Below, in pieces: positions 1 to 8,236 of a stretch of 38,153 nt of DNA. Each line of letters begins with the position of its first letter. The first letter of the stretch is position 1. Location of the stretch: NCBI GenBank assembly GCA_041191145.1, contig JBEEPK010000012.1, positions 1 to 38,153 of the forward strand. The letters run 5' to 3'. Source of the DNA: UBA961 sp041191145. GTDB lineage: Bacteria > Bacteroidota > Ignavibacteria > Kapaibacteriales > UBA961. Below the pieces are notes generated by a model. It was given only the letters and a program-made list of their open reading frames with translations, was not told where the DNA came from and did no database searches. The position numbers and the translations under genes are program-made.

Positions 1-71
1 ATAATTGGAATGAGCAAGGAAACAATATGTATGCTTTTCCTTTGTATTTCGCCCAGATAGGTGATTTGCTC

Positions 72-79
72 TATTTTTG
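72..79 (+). promoter_or_regulatory. candidate -7 element (TAnnTTTG) for ispE-glgA
   Basis: TATTTTTG matches the Bacteroidota housekeeping -7 consensus TAnnTTTG and lies 36 bases upstream of the chosen ispE start. No good -33 TTG is seen at the usual 19-21 base spacing, so this is only a candidate. The same octamer precedes speA, the HAD-UbiA gene and the PhnE-like permease in this window. Nothing else is recognisable in bases 1-115. Confidence 0.3.
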
Positions 80-115
80 ACATTTTTGTACGGTTTGTTT
101 GCTAAGGATATACCA

Positions 116-976
116 TTGATTACGCTTCATGCACATGCAAAGATAAATCTTGGACTGCGAATAATTGGCACATTGCCTGATGGATATCATGCAATTCACT
201 CATTATTTCTCCCCATTTATGATCTTTTCGATACACTGACCTTCGAAAATCATGATACTGACATCATATTCATCAGCAATGACCATTTGAATATTCCCAT
301 GGAACAGAACTTGATTGTCAAGTCTGCACATCTCATGCGAAAGTACTTTGGGATAGAAAAAGGAGCAATCATTCATCTGGATAAAGTCATTCCGAGTGGC
401 GCAGGATTGGGTGGAGGCAGTTCTGATGCCGTAGCTACTTTTAAAGGATTAAGCAAATTATGGGAAATTACCACTGACATAACCACATTGAGTAAGCTTG
501 GATTATCTCTTGGCAGTGATATTCCCTTTTTTTTCCATGATTCCCCTGCAATTGTTGAAGGAAAAGGTGAGGTTATTACACCAATCTCTTGTGACTTGCA
601 TGCATGGCTACTCTTCATTTTTCCGGGTATTCACATTAATACCGCATGGGCATATTCTCAGATACAGGAATATACCGATTATGCTTCAATACATTTGGAG
701 TCTATCATTCAAAACGGATCAATCAACCTTCAGTCTGAACTATTGGTCAATGACTTTGAAAAACCTATACATGCAATTCATCCTATTTTGAATGATATTA
801 AACTACAACTCATTTCATCAGGTGCCTTAGCTTCTTTAATGAGTGGAAGCGGTTCAACCATGTATGGTATTTTTTCAGAAGAGTCCACGGCCCTAACTGC
901 GAAAAGTGCATTTGAACAATACCAAACTCTCCTGATTCCGATTCAACTGAATTACACTGCTATTAGAGAGGAATGA
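116..976 (+). CDS. ispE: 4-diphosphocytidyl-2-C-methyl-D-erythritol kinase (IspE)
   Basis: GHMP-family kinase that phosphorylates CDP-methylerythritol with ATP, the fourth step of the non-mevalonate isoprenoid pathway in the cytosol. The N-terminus reads MITLHAHAKINLGLR, with the conserved Lys9. The glycine-rich ATP loop PSGAGLGGGSSD sits at residues 93-104, the catalytic Asp lies in GSDIPFFF, and the C-terminal GHMP motif is SGSGST. The protein is 286 aa, normal for the family. I chose the TTG start at 116 because AAGGA lies 7 bases upstream and the protein then begins exactly where IspE homologues do; an in-frame TTG at 77 would add 13 unconserved residues. The stop overlaps a possible glgA ATG and the two genes are probably co-transcribed. 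Confidence 0.93.
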   Translation: MITLHAHAKINLGLRIIGTLPDGYHAIHSLFLPIYDLFDTLTFENHDTDIIFISNDHLNIPMEQNLIVKSAHLMRKYFGIEKGAIIHLDKVIPSGAGLGGGSSDAVATFKGLSKLWEITTDITTLSKLGLSLGSDIPFFFHDSPAIVEGKGEVITPISCDLHAWLLFIFPGIHINTAWAYSQIQEYTDYASIHLESIIQNGSINLQSELLVNDFEKPIHAIHPILNDIKLQLISSGALASLMSGSGSTMYGIFSEESTALTAKSAFEQYQTLLIPIQLNYTAIREE

Positions 977-978
977 TC

Positions 979-2424
979 ATGAATATTCTTCTCGTGAGTG
1001 CTGAACTCGCACCATTCGCAAAAGTTGGTGGACTTGCCGACATTTCTGGTGCTCTACCTATTGGTTGGAAGAGAATTGGACATAATCCGATAATCGTCAT
1101 CCCAAAGTACAAAGGAATAGAAGAGCAATTTCATATTCTTAAAACTGATATTATAATCACTTTTACACTTTTTGAAAAGGAAAGAGCATTCCCCATATGG
1201 ACTTCAACATTGCCTAATGAAGAAATCCCTGTCTATTTCATTGAATCAGATGAACTATATGACAGACCCGGTATTTATGGAGATCCGGATGGATATGTAG
1301 ATAATGATGAACGATTTTATGTCTTATGCAAAACTGCATTTGAATTGATGATCAAACTCAATATCAAACCAGATATTATTTCTGCTCATGATTATCATAC
1401 TGCACTTTTGCTTCCTCTACTACAATTCACATATTCCAAACATCCACTATTTAAGTCTAGCAAAGGTGTACTGACAATTCATAATGCTCAGTATCAGGGT
1501 TGGTATGATTTGCAGAGAATGATTGACATGACATTATGGAATGCGGAAGAATGTTTGTGGAAAGGAGAATTCAATGCTTTGAAAACAGGAATTGACCATG
1601 CAGATCTCATCATTGCCGTAAGTCCAAGTTATGCAAAAGAAATTCTCACGCCTGAATTCGGTGAGGGTTTGGAGAATGTTTATTCTCATTATTCGGACAA
1701 ATTGATTGGTATTTTGAATGGTGTAGACTATGCACTATGGAATCCTGAAAGTGATGCATTCATAGATCATCATTTTTCGAAGAATGACCTAAACAATAAA
1801 CTGACAGGTAAGATTCACATCATCAAGCAGTACTTTGAAGATTATACATATTCTGATGAACTCCCACTCATTGGAATGGTTTCTCGATTTACAGATCAGA
1901 AGGGTATTGATTTGCTCGATGGTTGCATTGAACATTTACTCGAAAAAGGTTTGTGTAGATTGATTGTGTTAGGCTCCGGTGAAGAACGCTATCAATCTTA
2001 TTTCAATGCATTGAAATTGCGATATCCCCGACTTGTTTCCTATACACAAGGATACAATGAGCAATTGGCACATCATATCCTTGCATATTCAGACTTTTTT
2101 CTACTTCCCTCTCGCTTTGAGCCATGCGGACTCACACAATTGTATGCGCTCAAGTATGGCACAATTCCAATTGTACGGTCTGTTGGTGGACTCAAAGATT
2201 CGGTTCAATCATTTGACTCCATCACGCAGAAGGGGGATGGAATTATATTTCAACAATTTACAAAACAAGCGCTGCACAATGCATTGATGGATGCACGTTC
2301 ATTGTATAATGATTCAACATTGATGCTGTCAATCATCGATAATGCTATGCAGGCAGATTATTCAATTGAAAAGACAGCTAAAGAATATATCGATGAATTC
2401 AAAAAGTTATTAAACAAAAATTAA
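979..2424 (+). CDS. glgA: glycogen (starch) synthase GlgA
   Basis: GT5-family glycosyltransferase that extends alpha-1,4-glucan chains using ADP-glucose or a similar donor. The N-terminal KVGGLAD motif (Lys15) binds the sugar nucleotide. The C-terminal Rossmann domain has the conserved EPCGLTQLYALKYG and VGGLKDSV stretches. At 481 aa it is full length (E. coli 477). The ATG at 979 is preferred over the ATG at 973 because AGAGAGGA ends at 972, giving a 6-base spacing; the 973 ATG would overlap the ispE stop and have no room for a ribosome-binding site. The 3' end converges on lon, and the stop codons overlap by a few bases if the lon tail in the shifted frame is counted. Confidence is high for family and moderate for the exact donor nucleotide. 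Confidence 0.93.
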   Translation: MNILLVSAELAPFAKVGGLADISGALPIGWKRIGHNPIIVIPKYKGIEEQFHILKTDIIITFTLFEKERAFPIWTSTLPNEEIPVYFIESDELYDRPGIYGDPDGYVDNDERFYVLCKTAFELMIKLNIKPDIISAHDYHTALLLPLLQFTYSKHPLFKSSKGVLTIHNAQYQGWYDLQRMIDMTLWNAEECLWKGEFNALKTGIDHADLIIAVSPSYAKEILTPEFGEGLENVYSHYSDKLIGILNGVDYALWNPESDAFIDHHFSKNDLNNKLTGKIHIIKQYFEDYTYSDELPLIGMVSRFTDQKGIDLLDGCIEHLLEKGLCRLIVLGSGEERYQSYFNALKLRYPRLVSYTQGYNEQLAHHILAYSDFFLLPSRFEPCGLTQLYALKYGTIPIVRSVGGLKDSVQSFDSITQKGDGIIFQQFTKQALHNALMDARSLYNDSTLMLSIIDNAMQADYSIEKTAKEYIDEFKKLLNKN

Positions 2425-4873
2425 GACTTGATTCTTCCCTTTTTGGCTTGGGTTGACTTTACCAGAGGTTTCTTCAAAACTTTTTTTGTTTTTATTATCT
2501 TCTCATCGCTACGTGTGATTGTCCATTTTCTGAATGCATGAGGCAATGCTTGATCTAAATGTTCAACAGGAATGACATTCAATCCTTTTAAAATATGCGG
2601 ATTGACTTCTTGAATATCTTTTGCATTTCCTTCCGGTATAAGAACTGTTTTGATTCCCCGCCAATTGGAAGAATCATGCCTCGAAGAGTGATTTCACCCG
2701 TCATGGCAATGTCACCTCGAACCGGTTTACCCGTTGCAGCAGATATCAAAGCTATGGTCATGGTAATTCCGGCCGATGGACCATCCTTTGGAATAGCTCC
2801 TTCAGGAACATGTATATGAATTTCTTTACCCTTATTGAAATCACCTGCAATTGACAATGATTCTGTATGGGATCTAATATATGAAAGAGCAGCTTGAGCC
2901 GATTCCTTCATTACATCGCCAAGTTTTCCGGTTAGAGTCAATCGCTCGCTACCCGGCATGATACTGACTTCAACAGGTAATGTATCTCCACCAACACTTG
3001 TCCATGCCAATCCTGTGGCAATACCAACTTTGTCAGTCAAGTTGGAAGCAGAATCTTTGAATCTTGGTGTACGTAAATATTGCTCTATGTCTAGTTCAGA
3101 GATATTATGTCCTTTATCAGAATATTTCTCACCTTGAGTAACTATTGTACGGGCGATTTTTCTGAGTACGGATGCAATTTCCCTTTCGAGATTTCTCACT
3201 CCGGACTCTCTTGTATATTCTCGAATAATTTTGAGAAGTGACTTATCAGAGAATTTAATTTTATACTTCTTGAGGGCATAATCTTCAAGTAGATTCGGAA
3301 GAATATGCTTCTTTGCTATTTGAACTTTCTCAAAATCGAGATAACTGTTTAAATCAATAACTTCCATTCGATCAAGTAATGGAGCAGGAATATTGTATTT
3401 CACATTTGCAGTGGTGATGAACAATACTTTTGATAAATCATAATCCAGTTCAAGATAATGATCATTGAATGTATTGTTTTGTTCAGGATCCAATACTTCA
3501 AGTAGTGCGGCTGATGGATCACCTCTGAAGTCCATCGACATTTTATCTACTTCATCCAAGAGTATAACCGGATTCACTGTTCCTGCTTTCTTCATTGCAG
3601 ATATGATTTTTCCCGGCATGGCACCGATATATGTTCTACGATGACCACGAATTTCTGCCTCATCTCTAATTCCACCGAGAGAAATACGTACGAAAGATCG
3701 GCCAAGAGCTCGTGCGATTGAACGAGCTAGAGAGGTTTTACCTACGCCCGGAGGACCTGATAGACAGAGGATTTGTCCTTTTGCTGTACCGGCCATGCGT
3801 AAGATGGAAATAAACTCTAAAATTCGTTCTTTAGGCTTTTCCATATCATAATGATCTTCATTCAATATTCTTGAGACATGTTCAAGGTCTGTGCAATCTT
3901 CGGTTATTTTACTCCATGGAAGAGCTATCACTGTCTCAAGATATGTTCGTAAAACTGAATACTCTGGAGACATTGACATTGTTTTTTTGAACTTGTCAAA
4001 CTCTTCCATCACTCTCGTTTTGACTTCTTCGGGCATTCCGCTTTCTTCAATGCCTCTCAGAATGGTGAGCATCTCAGGAGTTAATTCCTCATCACCATCA
4101 AGTTCTTTTTGCAATGCTCGGATTTGTTCTTGAATATAATACTTGCGTTGTGTCTTTTGTATTGAATCAGAGACCTTGGTATCTAACTCTTCTTCCAATT
4201 TCAATACTTCAATTTCATCTTTCAAAATGTTCAACAACTGTTTGTATTGCATTTTAAGAGAGGTTTGCTGAAGGATTTCTTGCTTGGCATGAACATTCTT
4301 ATCGATGTTTGCAGCAGCATAGTAGATTTTTCTAACAGGATCTTCGATATTCTCAAAAGCAGATTGTAGTTCAGGAGGAAGATTTTTATTGGTTGAGATA
4401 TACGATGAAAATGCATCTTGTGTTCTACGGATATATGCTTCTAATTCAGCATCAATCGTAATGTCATCATATTTGAGAATATTAACTTTTGCTTCCAAGC
4501 ATTCAGGGTTTTCAACAGAATGTTCTATTTTACCATGAAAGACACCTTCAACCAATACTTTCAAAAGATTATTGGGCAGTCTGATTACTTGAAGAATCTT
4601 GCAAATTGTCCCATGTTCATAGACATCTTTCAATACCGGTTCATCAATTCCTGCTTGAATCTGTGTTACTGCAAAAATGAACTTATCTCTTTCTAATGCT
4701 TGAGAAACCGCCTTTAGAGATGAAGTCCTTCCAATCAGAATCGGAAAAATCATATATGGGAAAATAATCATGTCCCTCAAGGGTAGAACCGTGAGTTGTT
4801 CGGGCACTGATTGAGCTGAATTTTGTTCTGAACCTGATGTTATTGAATCGAGCAATTCTTCATTTGTAGACAT
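2421..4873 (-). pseudogene. lon: ATP-dependent protease Lon, frameshifted with loss of the catalytic lysine
   Basis: Lon is a cytosolic AAA+ serine protease for damaged and regulatory proteins. The open frame ending at 2588 (761 aa) has the N-terminal substrate domain, Walker A GPPGVGKT (373-380), Walker B VILLDEVDKM, and the protease Ser700 in PKDGPSAG. After LPIGG (residue 739) homology stops abruptly. The expected block of about 11 residues (Lon consensus LKEK...AAHR.G), which carries the catalytic Lys, is absent. Lon homology resumes in another frame from about 2657 down to a TAA at 2421-2423: GIKTVLIPEGNAKDIQ, then NVIPVEHLDQAL and a lysine-rich end. The arithmetic fits a deletion of 34 bases in the CCCC run at 2656-2659. 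The result is either a real inactivating mutation or an assembly error. The ATPase part looks intact. The upstream gap is shared with the divergent metal permease. Confidence 0.88.
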
Positions 4874-4911
4874 ATTGTGGCGATTTCCATAGAAATTTGG
4901 ATAGTAAAGGG

Positions 4912-4919
4912 CAAAAATG
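4912..4919 (-). promoter_or_regulatory. weak candidate -7 element for lon
   Basis: On the minus strand this reads CATTTTTG, one base off TAnnTTTG, 38 bases before the lon start. The following bases (GCCC) match the context of the exact copies upstream of speA and the PhnE-like permease. Low confidence on its own. Confidence 0.2.
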
Positions 4920-4937
4920 ACGATAGATGGTCATATT
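4917..4937. promoter_or_regulatory. candidate operator: ATGAC-N8-GTCAT dyad overlapping GATGGTCATATT
   Basis: In the 85-base divergent gap between lon and the metal permease, ATGAC (4917-4921) and GTCAT (4930-4934) form a dyad. GATGGTCATATT (4926-4937) is 11/12 identical to a 12-mer at 10266-10277 upstream of fur. A metal-responsive operator is a reasonable guess given the genes, but no known box is matched well. Confidence 0.25.
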
Positions 4938-4958
4938 CATTTTATGTAATTTAGGAAT

Positions 4959-6278
4959 ATGCAATCACTTTTTCCCGAACATATATTTGATTTATTATTC
5001 AGCCCCACTCTTTTGACAGTGCTGGCAGGATGTTTATTGATAGCCATTCAAACGGCTGCCATAGGTACTTTCACTGTACTTCGAAAGCAGTCATTGACCG
5101 GTGATGCAATTGCTCATGCTGTACTTCCAGGATTATGCATAGCCTTTTTATTAGCTGAAGAAAAATCCAATCTATTTTTCATGTTCGGCGCAGGTATTGC
5201 CGGTTGGATTGGTTTATATTCCATTCAGTGGCTTATTTCAAGCACAAAACTCAAGCAAGATGCCGCAACAGGAATAGTGCTCTCTGTTTTTTTTGGAGTT
5301 GGAATTCTTTTGATGACATTCATACAGCAATCAGGAAATGGTCAACAATCAGGTCTGGATGGTTTTCTTCTCGGTAAAGCATCCGCAATGCTTCCTAAGG
5401 ATATGATTCCACTTTCGATCACTGCTTTATGTACCATCTTTGGCATTCATATTCTAAAGAAAGAAATCTTGATATTCTTATTTGATCGAGAATTTGCAAT
5501 GATGAATGGAATTCCTGTAAAAGCACTTTCTCTGATCATAAATGCAATGCTAATAGCCAGCATCATTACTGGTATAGTTGCAACCGGCGCCATACTCATT
5601 GGTTCAGTGCTTATCATTCCTTATGCAATTGGGAGATTCTGGAAGGATGAGTTTGATGGCATTTATAGAATTGCCATTTTTTCAGCAATTCTTGCAACCA
5701 TCATCGGAATACTGATCACAATCTTCACCCCAAATATTCCTACCGGCGCGATGATTGTTTTGGTTCTTTCAACTTTTTTTGGTGTTTCGGCACTATTTGC
5801 GCCTAAGAGAGGAATCATTGGTAGAATTATCAGACAAAGAGCTTTTCATAAAGAAACAATGGAAGATAATATTTTGAAATATGCATATCATTTCCTTGAA
5901 CAAAAAGGAGAAATGCTCGCTCAACTTCCTTCAAAATCCTTTATTCCATACTCACATATTCAACAACATGTTCCGGGATATAAAAGCTACTGTTCCTCTC
6001 TCAAAGCTCATGGATTCATTCAAAAAAGTGATTCTCCTGATCAACTTTGCCTTACCAAAGAGGGTTTGCGCAGAGGAATGAAGATCACGCGATTACATCG
6101 ACTTTGGGAAGCATATTTATTACATGCAGCAAATTTTGACAAAGATCATGTTCATGATGATGCCGAAAGCATAGAACATATTCTCACTCCAGAATTAGAA
6201 AAGAAGATTAGAGAAACACTTGGCAACCCCGGCACCGATCCTCATGGTGAACATATTCCTCCTTTATTCATCCATTGA
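4959..6278 (+). CDS. metal (Mn/Zn/Fe) ABC transporter permease fused to a DtxR-type domain
   Basis: Inner-membrane permease of the TroC/MntB/ZnuB family, importing divalent metal handed over by a periplasmic binding protein. Residues 1 to about 290 contain many hydrophobic helices and the family-typical LRKQSLTGDAIAHAVLPG segment. The remaining roughly 145 residues are soluble. They look like an iron-dependent repressor winged-helix plus dimerisation domain: LTKEGLRRGMKITRLHRLWE, the metal-ligand-like VHDDAESIEH, and ending NPGTDPHGEHIPP. Such permease-DtxR fusions are known in Bacteroidota and related phyla; the C-terminal domain may sense cytosolic metal and gate transport, which is inference. 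The partner ATPase is probably the gene at 18495. No binding protein lies in the window. AGGA is only 2 bases before the ATG, so initiation may not depend on it. plsC follows after 4 bases. Confidence 0.88.
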   Translation: MQSLFPEHIFDLLFSPTLLTVLAGCLLIAIQTAAIGTFTVLRKQSLTGDAIAHAVLPGLCIAFLLAEEKSNLFFMFGAGIAGWIGLYSIQWLISSTKLKQDAATGIVLSVFFGVGILLMTFIQQSGNGQQSGLDGFLLGKASAMLPKDMIPLSITALCTIFGIHILKKEILIFLFDREFAMMNGIPVKALSLIINAMLIASIITGIVATGAILIGSVLIIPYAIGRFWKDEFDGIYRIAIFSAILATIIGILITIFTPNIPTGAMIVLVLSTFFGVSALFAPKRGIIGRIIRQRAFHKETMEDNILKYAYHFLEQKGEMLAQLPSKSFIPYSHIQQHVPGYKSYCSSLKAHGFIQKSDSPDQLCLTKEGLRRGMKITRLHRLWEAYLLHAANFDKDHVHDDAESIEHILTPELEKKIRETLGNPGTDPHGEHIPPLFIH

Positions 6279-6282
6279 AATC

Positions 6283-6972
6283 ATGATAGCTACATTGTTC
6301 AGATCTCTGAAAGTTCTTTTCATTACATTGGGTTATGCTCTATCTTACAGGATCAAAGTATTGTTTGGAAGTAAGGTTTCATTTCAGACATCAGCGCATG
6401 AATGGGCCCATAGCATAGTCAAGCATGCTGATATATCAATTGAAGTCTTGGGAAAAGAGCATCTTTCTGAAAAGGCGGTGTATATAGTAAATCACAGAAG
6501 TAGTGCAGATATTTATGTATTGCTTGAAATCATGCCAAAAGAATCAGTTTTTGTGTACAAACACGAGTTATTGAATCACCCTTTGATTGGCATTGCATTG
6601 CGTATGTCACCGTATATTCCAGTTGATAGAAGCTCTGTGAAAGCATCTGCAATGTCGATTCTTAAAGCAAAGTCAACAATTCAATCAGGACAATCCATCA
6701 TCATCTTCCCCGAAGGTACTTGGTCTTATCCTCCGCATGATATTCTGCCATTCAAGCAGGGTTCACTTCTCATGGCAAGTAAAACAGGTGTTCCCATCAT
6801 TCCCATTGCGATGATTGGTACAGAAACAATAACAAGACCAGATGGTTTATTCATTCACTCGGGAAAGGTCAAAGTGCATATAGGCAAACCTCATCTCCCT
6901 GAATCACATGGCAAAGATCAAGCAGAATACTTGAGAAATATCATGCAAGAATTGATGAATGGCATTCAATAA
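6283..6972 (+). CDS. plsC: 1-acyl-sn-glycerol-3-phosphate acyltransferase (PlsC family)
   Basis: Membrane-associated acyltransferase that converts lysophosphatidic acid to phosphatidic acid. The HX4D catalytic motif is NHRSSAD (His71, Asp76). Motif II is followed by YIPVDRSS, motif III reads FPEGTWS (142-148) and motif IV is VPIIPIAMIG. An N-terminal hydrophobic segment (about 8-22) would anchor it. At 229 aa it has the usual PlsC length. The Arg of the usual FPEGTRS is Trp here, which could alter phosphate binding or mark a subfamily with another acceptor. I chose the ATG at 6283, 4 bases after the permease stop, over a TTG inside the permease gene. The 3' end overlaps the convergent NamZ-like gene by 7 bases, leaving no terminator between them. 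Confidence 0.88.
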   Translation: MIATLFRSLKVLFITLGYALSYRIKVLFGSKVSFQTSAHEWAHSIVKHADISIEVLGKEHLSEKAVYIVNHRSSADIYVLLEIMPKESVFVYKHELLNHPLIGIALRMSPYIPVDRSSVKASAMSILKAKSTIQSGQSIIIFPEGTWSYPPHDILPFKQGSLLMASKTGVPIIPIAMIGTETITRPDGLFIHSGKVKVHIGKPHLPESHGKDQAEYLRNIMQELMNGIQ

Positions 6973-8234
6973 AGAGAATACAATAAATATTTTTCCCTCT
7001 TCTCTTCAAACTCCGATCTCCCCTTAAGCAAAGCCGATCTTACCTCATCATCTGATTCATTTTGCAACAATGCATTAACCAAATCATCATTGCTTATTAT
7101 TTTTCTGAACATTGATTTTGGTTCATCCTTCACAAATTGCGGGGTGAATTGTTCAGGAAAGAAATGTCGCAAAGCCAAAAGTAATTCTATTCCTGCAGTA
7201 AAGGGTTTATCATCGGGCATTCCGTCAGTGAACAACATGATTCCTTTACAGTCTTTATTGGGGTATTTTCCGGTTGGGATACGATATACACCGATGCCTG
7301 AACGAACTCCATAGAGCTGTAGATTGTCTTTTACATATCGTAGAAAGACAGGTGGGTCAATATCCGGAGAAGCACAATATTGGAATGGAAATGTTGTTCC
7401 AATGCCAATACCTGAGGATCCGATTTCTCCAATCGGACCGGTTATTGCTGCTCCTCTTACAGCTGCGACATTGGGAATATTTGGTGAAGTGGGTACAAAA
7501 CTCAATCCTGTATCTTCCCATTTCATGGATCTTTTCCAATGTTTCATTTTGAGAATCTGTACATCTGCTTTGACAGCTTTACCATTTTTTTTGGGAAGTA
7601 ATTCTTCTCCATTCACATACAGTGCAAATTCACCAATTGTGAGTCCATGAATATATGGAATGGGCACTATCCCCACGAAAGATAAAAGATTGGTATCCGC
7701 AATGGAGCCATCTATCAGCATACCACCCAAGGGATTGGGTCTGTCAAGGATAAAAAGTTGCTTACCATATTCAGCACATGCATCCATCACATTATATAGT
7801 GTGGAGATATATGTGTAGGAACGAATGCCGATATCTTGAATATCAACAACAACTATATCGCAAGATTCAAGCATGCTTTTCGTTGGTCTGCGATATTTTC
7901 CATAGAGAGAGTATACAGGAACATCATAGAGTGTCTCATTCCCAACATCTTGTCCTGCAGGGGCCGTTGCATAGAAACCATGTTCAGGAGTAAGGATGCT
8001 AACCAATTCACATTCTTGATTGCGGGAAAACACTTCTGCAGTAAGTGTTAAATCGCCCGTCCTACCTGATGTATTCGTGAGTAGTGATATTTTCTTTCCT
8101 TGTAAAGGAAGGAAATTCATTTCAATGAGATTGTCAATTCCGAGCATCACTTGATGATTCGACTCTTGGGCATAAAGTGTAATGCACAAAAACATCAAAC
8201 AAGTCACAAACAACAATCTCATTCCATGAATCAT
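6966..8234 (-). CDS. DUF1343 protein, NamZ-like exo-beta-N-acetylmuramidase, exported
   Basis: Secreted protein of the DUF1343 family, whose characterised member NamZ removes N-acetylmuramic acid from peptidoglycan fragments. A signal peptide is evident: Met-Ile-His-Gly-Met-Arg, a hydrophobic core, then LYAQES at the cleavage region, so it probably acts in the periplasm. Family motifs follow: SLLTNTSGR, LTPEHGFYA, VPVYSLYGKYRRPT, VVVDIQDIGIRSYTY and LDRPNPLGG. The Glu in TPEHGF is the likely catalytic residue by family knowledge. The 422-aa length is typical. Three ATGs run in tandem (8240, 8237, 8234); I chose 8234 because GGAAGA at 8241-8246 then has a 6-base spacing, although 8240 would give an ATGA overlap with the speA stop. 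It is probably co-transcribed with speA, though the functions are not obviously linked. The role is likely cell-wall recycling. Confidence 0.87.
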   Translation of the reverse strand: MIHGMRLLFVTCLMFLCITLYAQESNHQVMLGIDNLIEMNFLPLQGKKISLLTNTSGRTGDLTLTAEVFSRNQECELVSILTPEHGFYATAPAGQDVGNETLYDVPVYSLYGKYRRPTKSMLESCDIVVVDIQDIGIRSYTYISTLYNVMDACAEYGKQLFILDRPNPLGGMLIDGSIADTNLLSFVGIVPIPYIHGLTIGEFALYVNGEELLPKKNGKAVKADVQILKMKHWKRSMKWEDTGLSFVPTSPNIPNVAAVRGAAITGPIGEIGSSGIGIGTTFPFQYCASPDIDPPVFLRYVKDNLQLYGVRSGIGVYRIPTGKYPNKDCKGIMLFTDGMPDDKPFTAGIELLLALRHFFPEQFTPQFVKDEPKSMFRKIISNDDLVNALLQNESDDEVRSALLKGRSEFEEKREKYLLYSLY

Positions 8235-8236
8235 CA

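Noticed and set aside
1..115. End of an upstream gene or a tRNA at the window edge
   Set aside because: No open frame with family features and no cloverleaf were seen; only a candidate promoter element for ispE.
2588..2660. The in-frame lon end (Glu-Ser-Lys-Gln-Phe onward) as a genuine alternative C-terminus, or a programmed frameshift
   Set aside because: Lon homology continues in the other frame, and about 11 conserved residues are missing. A simple ribosomal slip cannot restore a missing segment, so deletion or assembly error is the better explanation.
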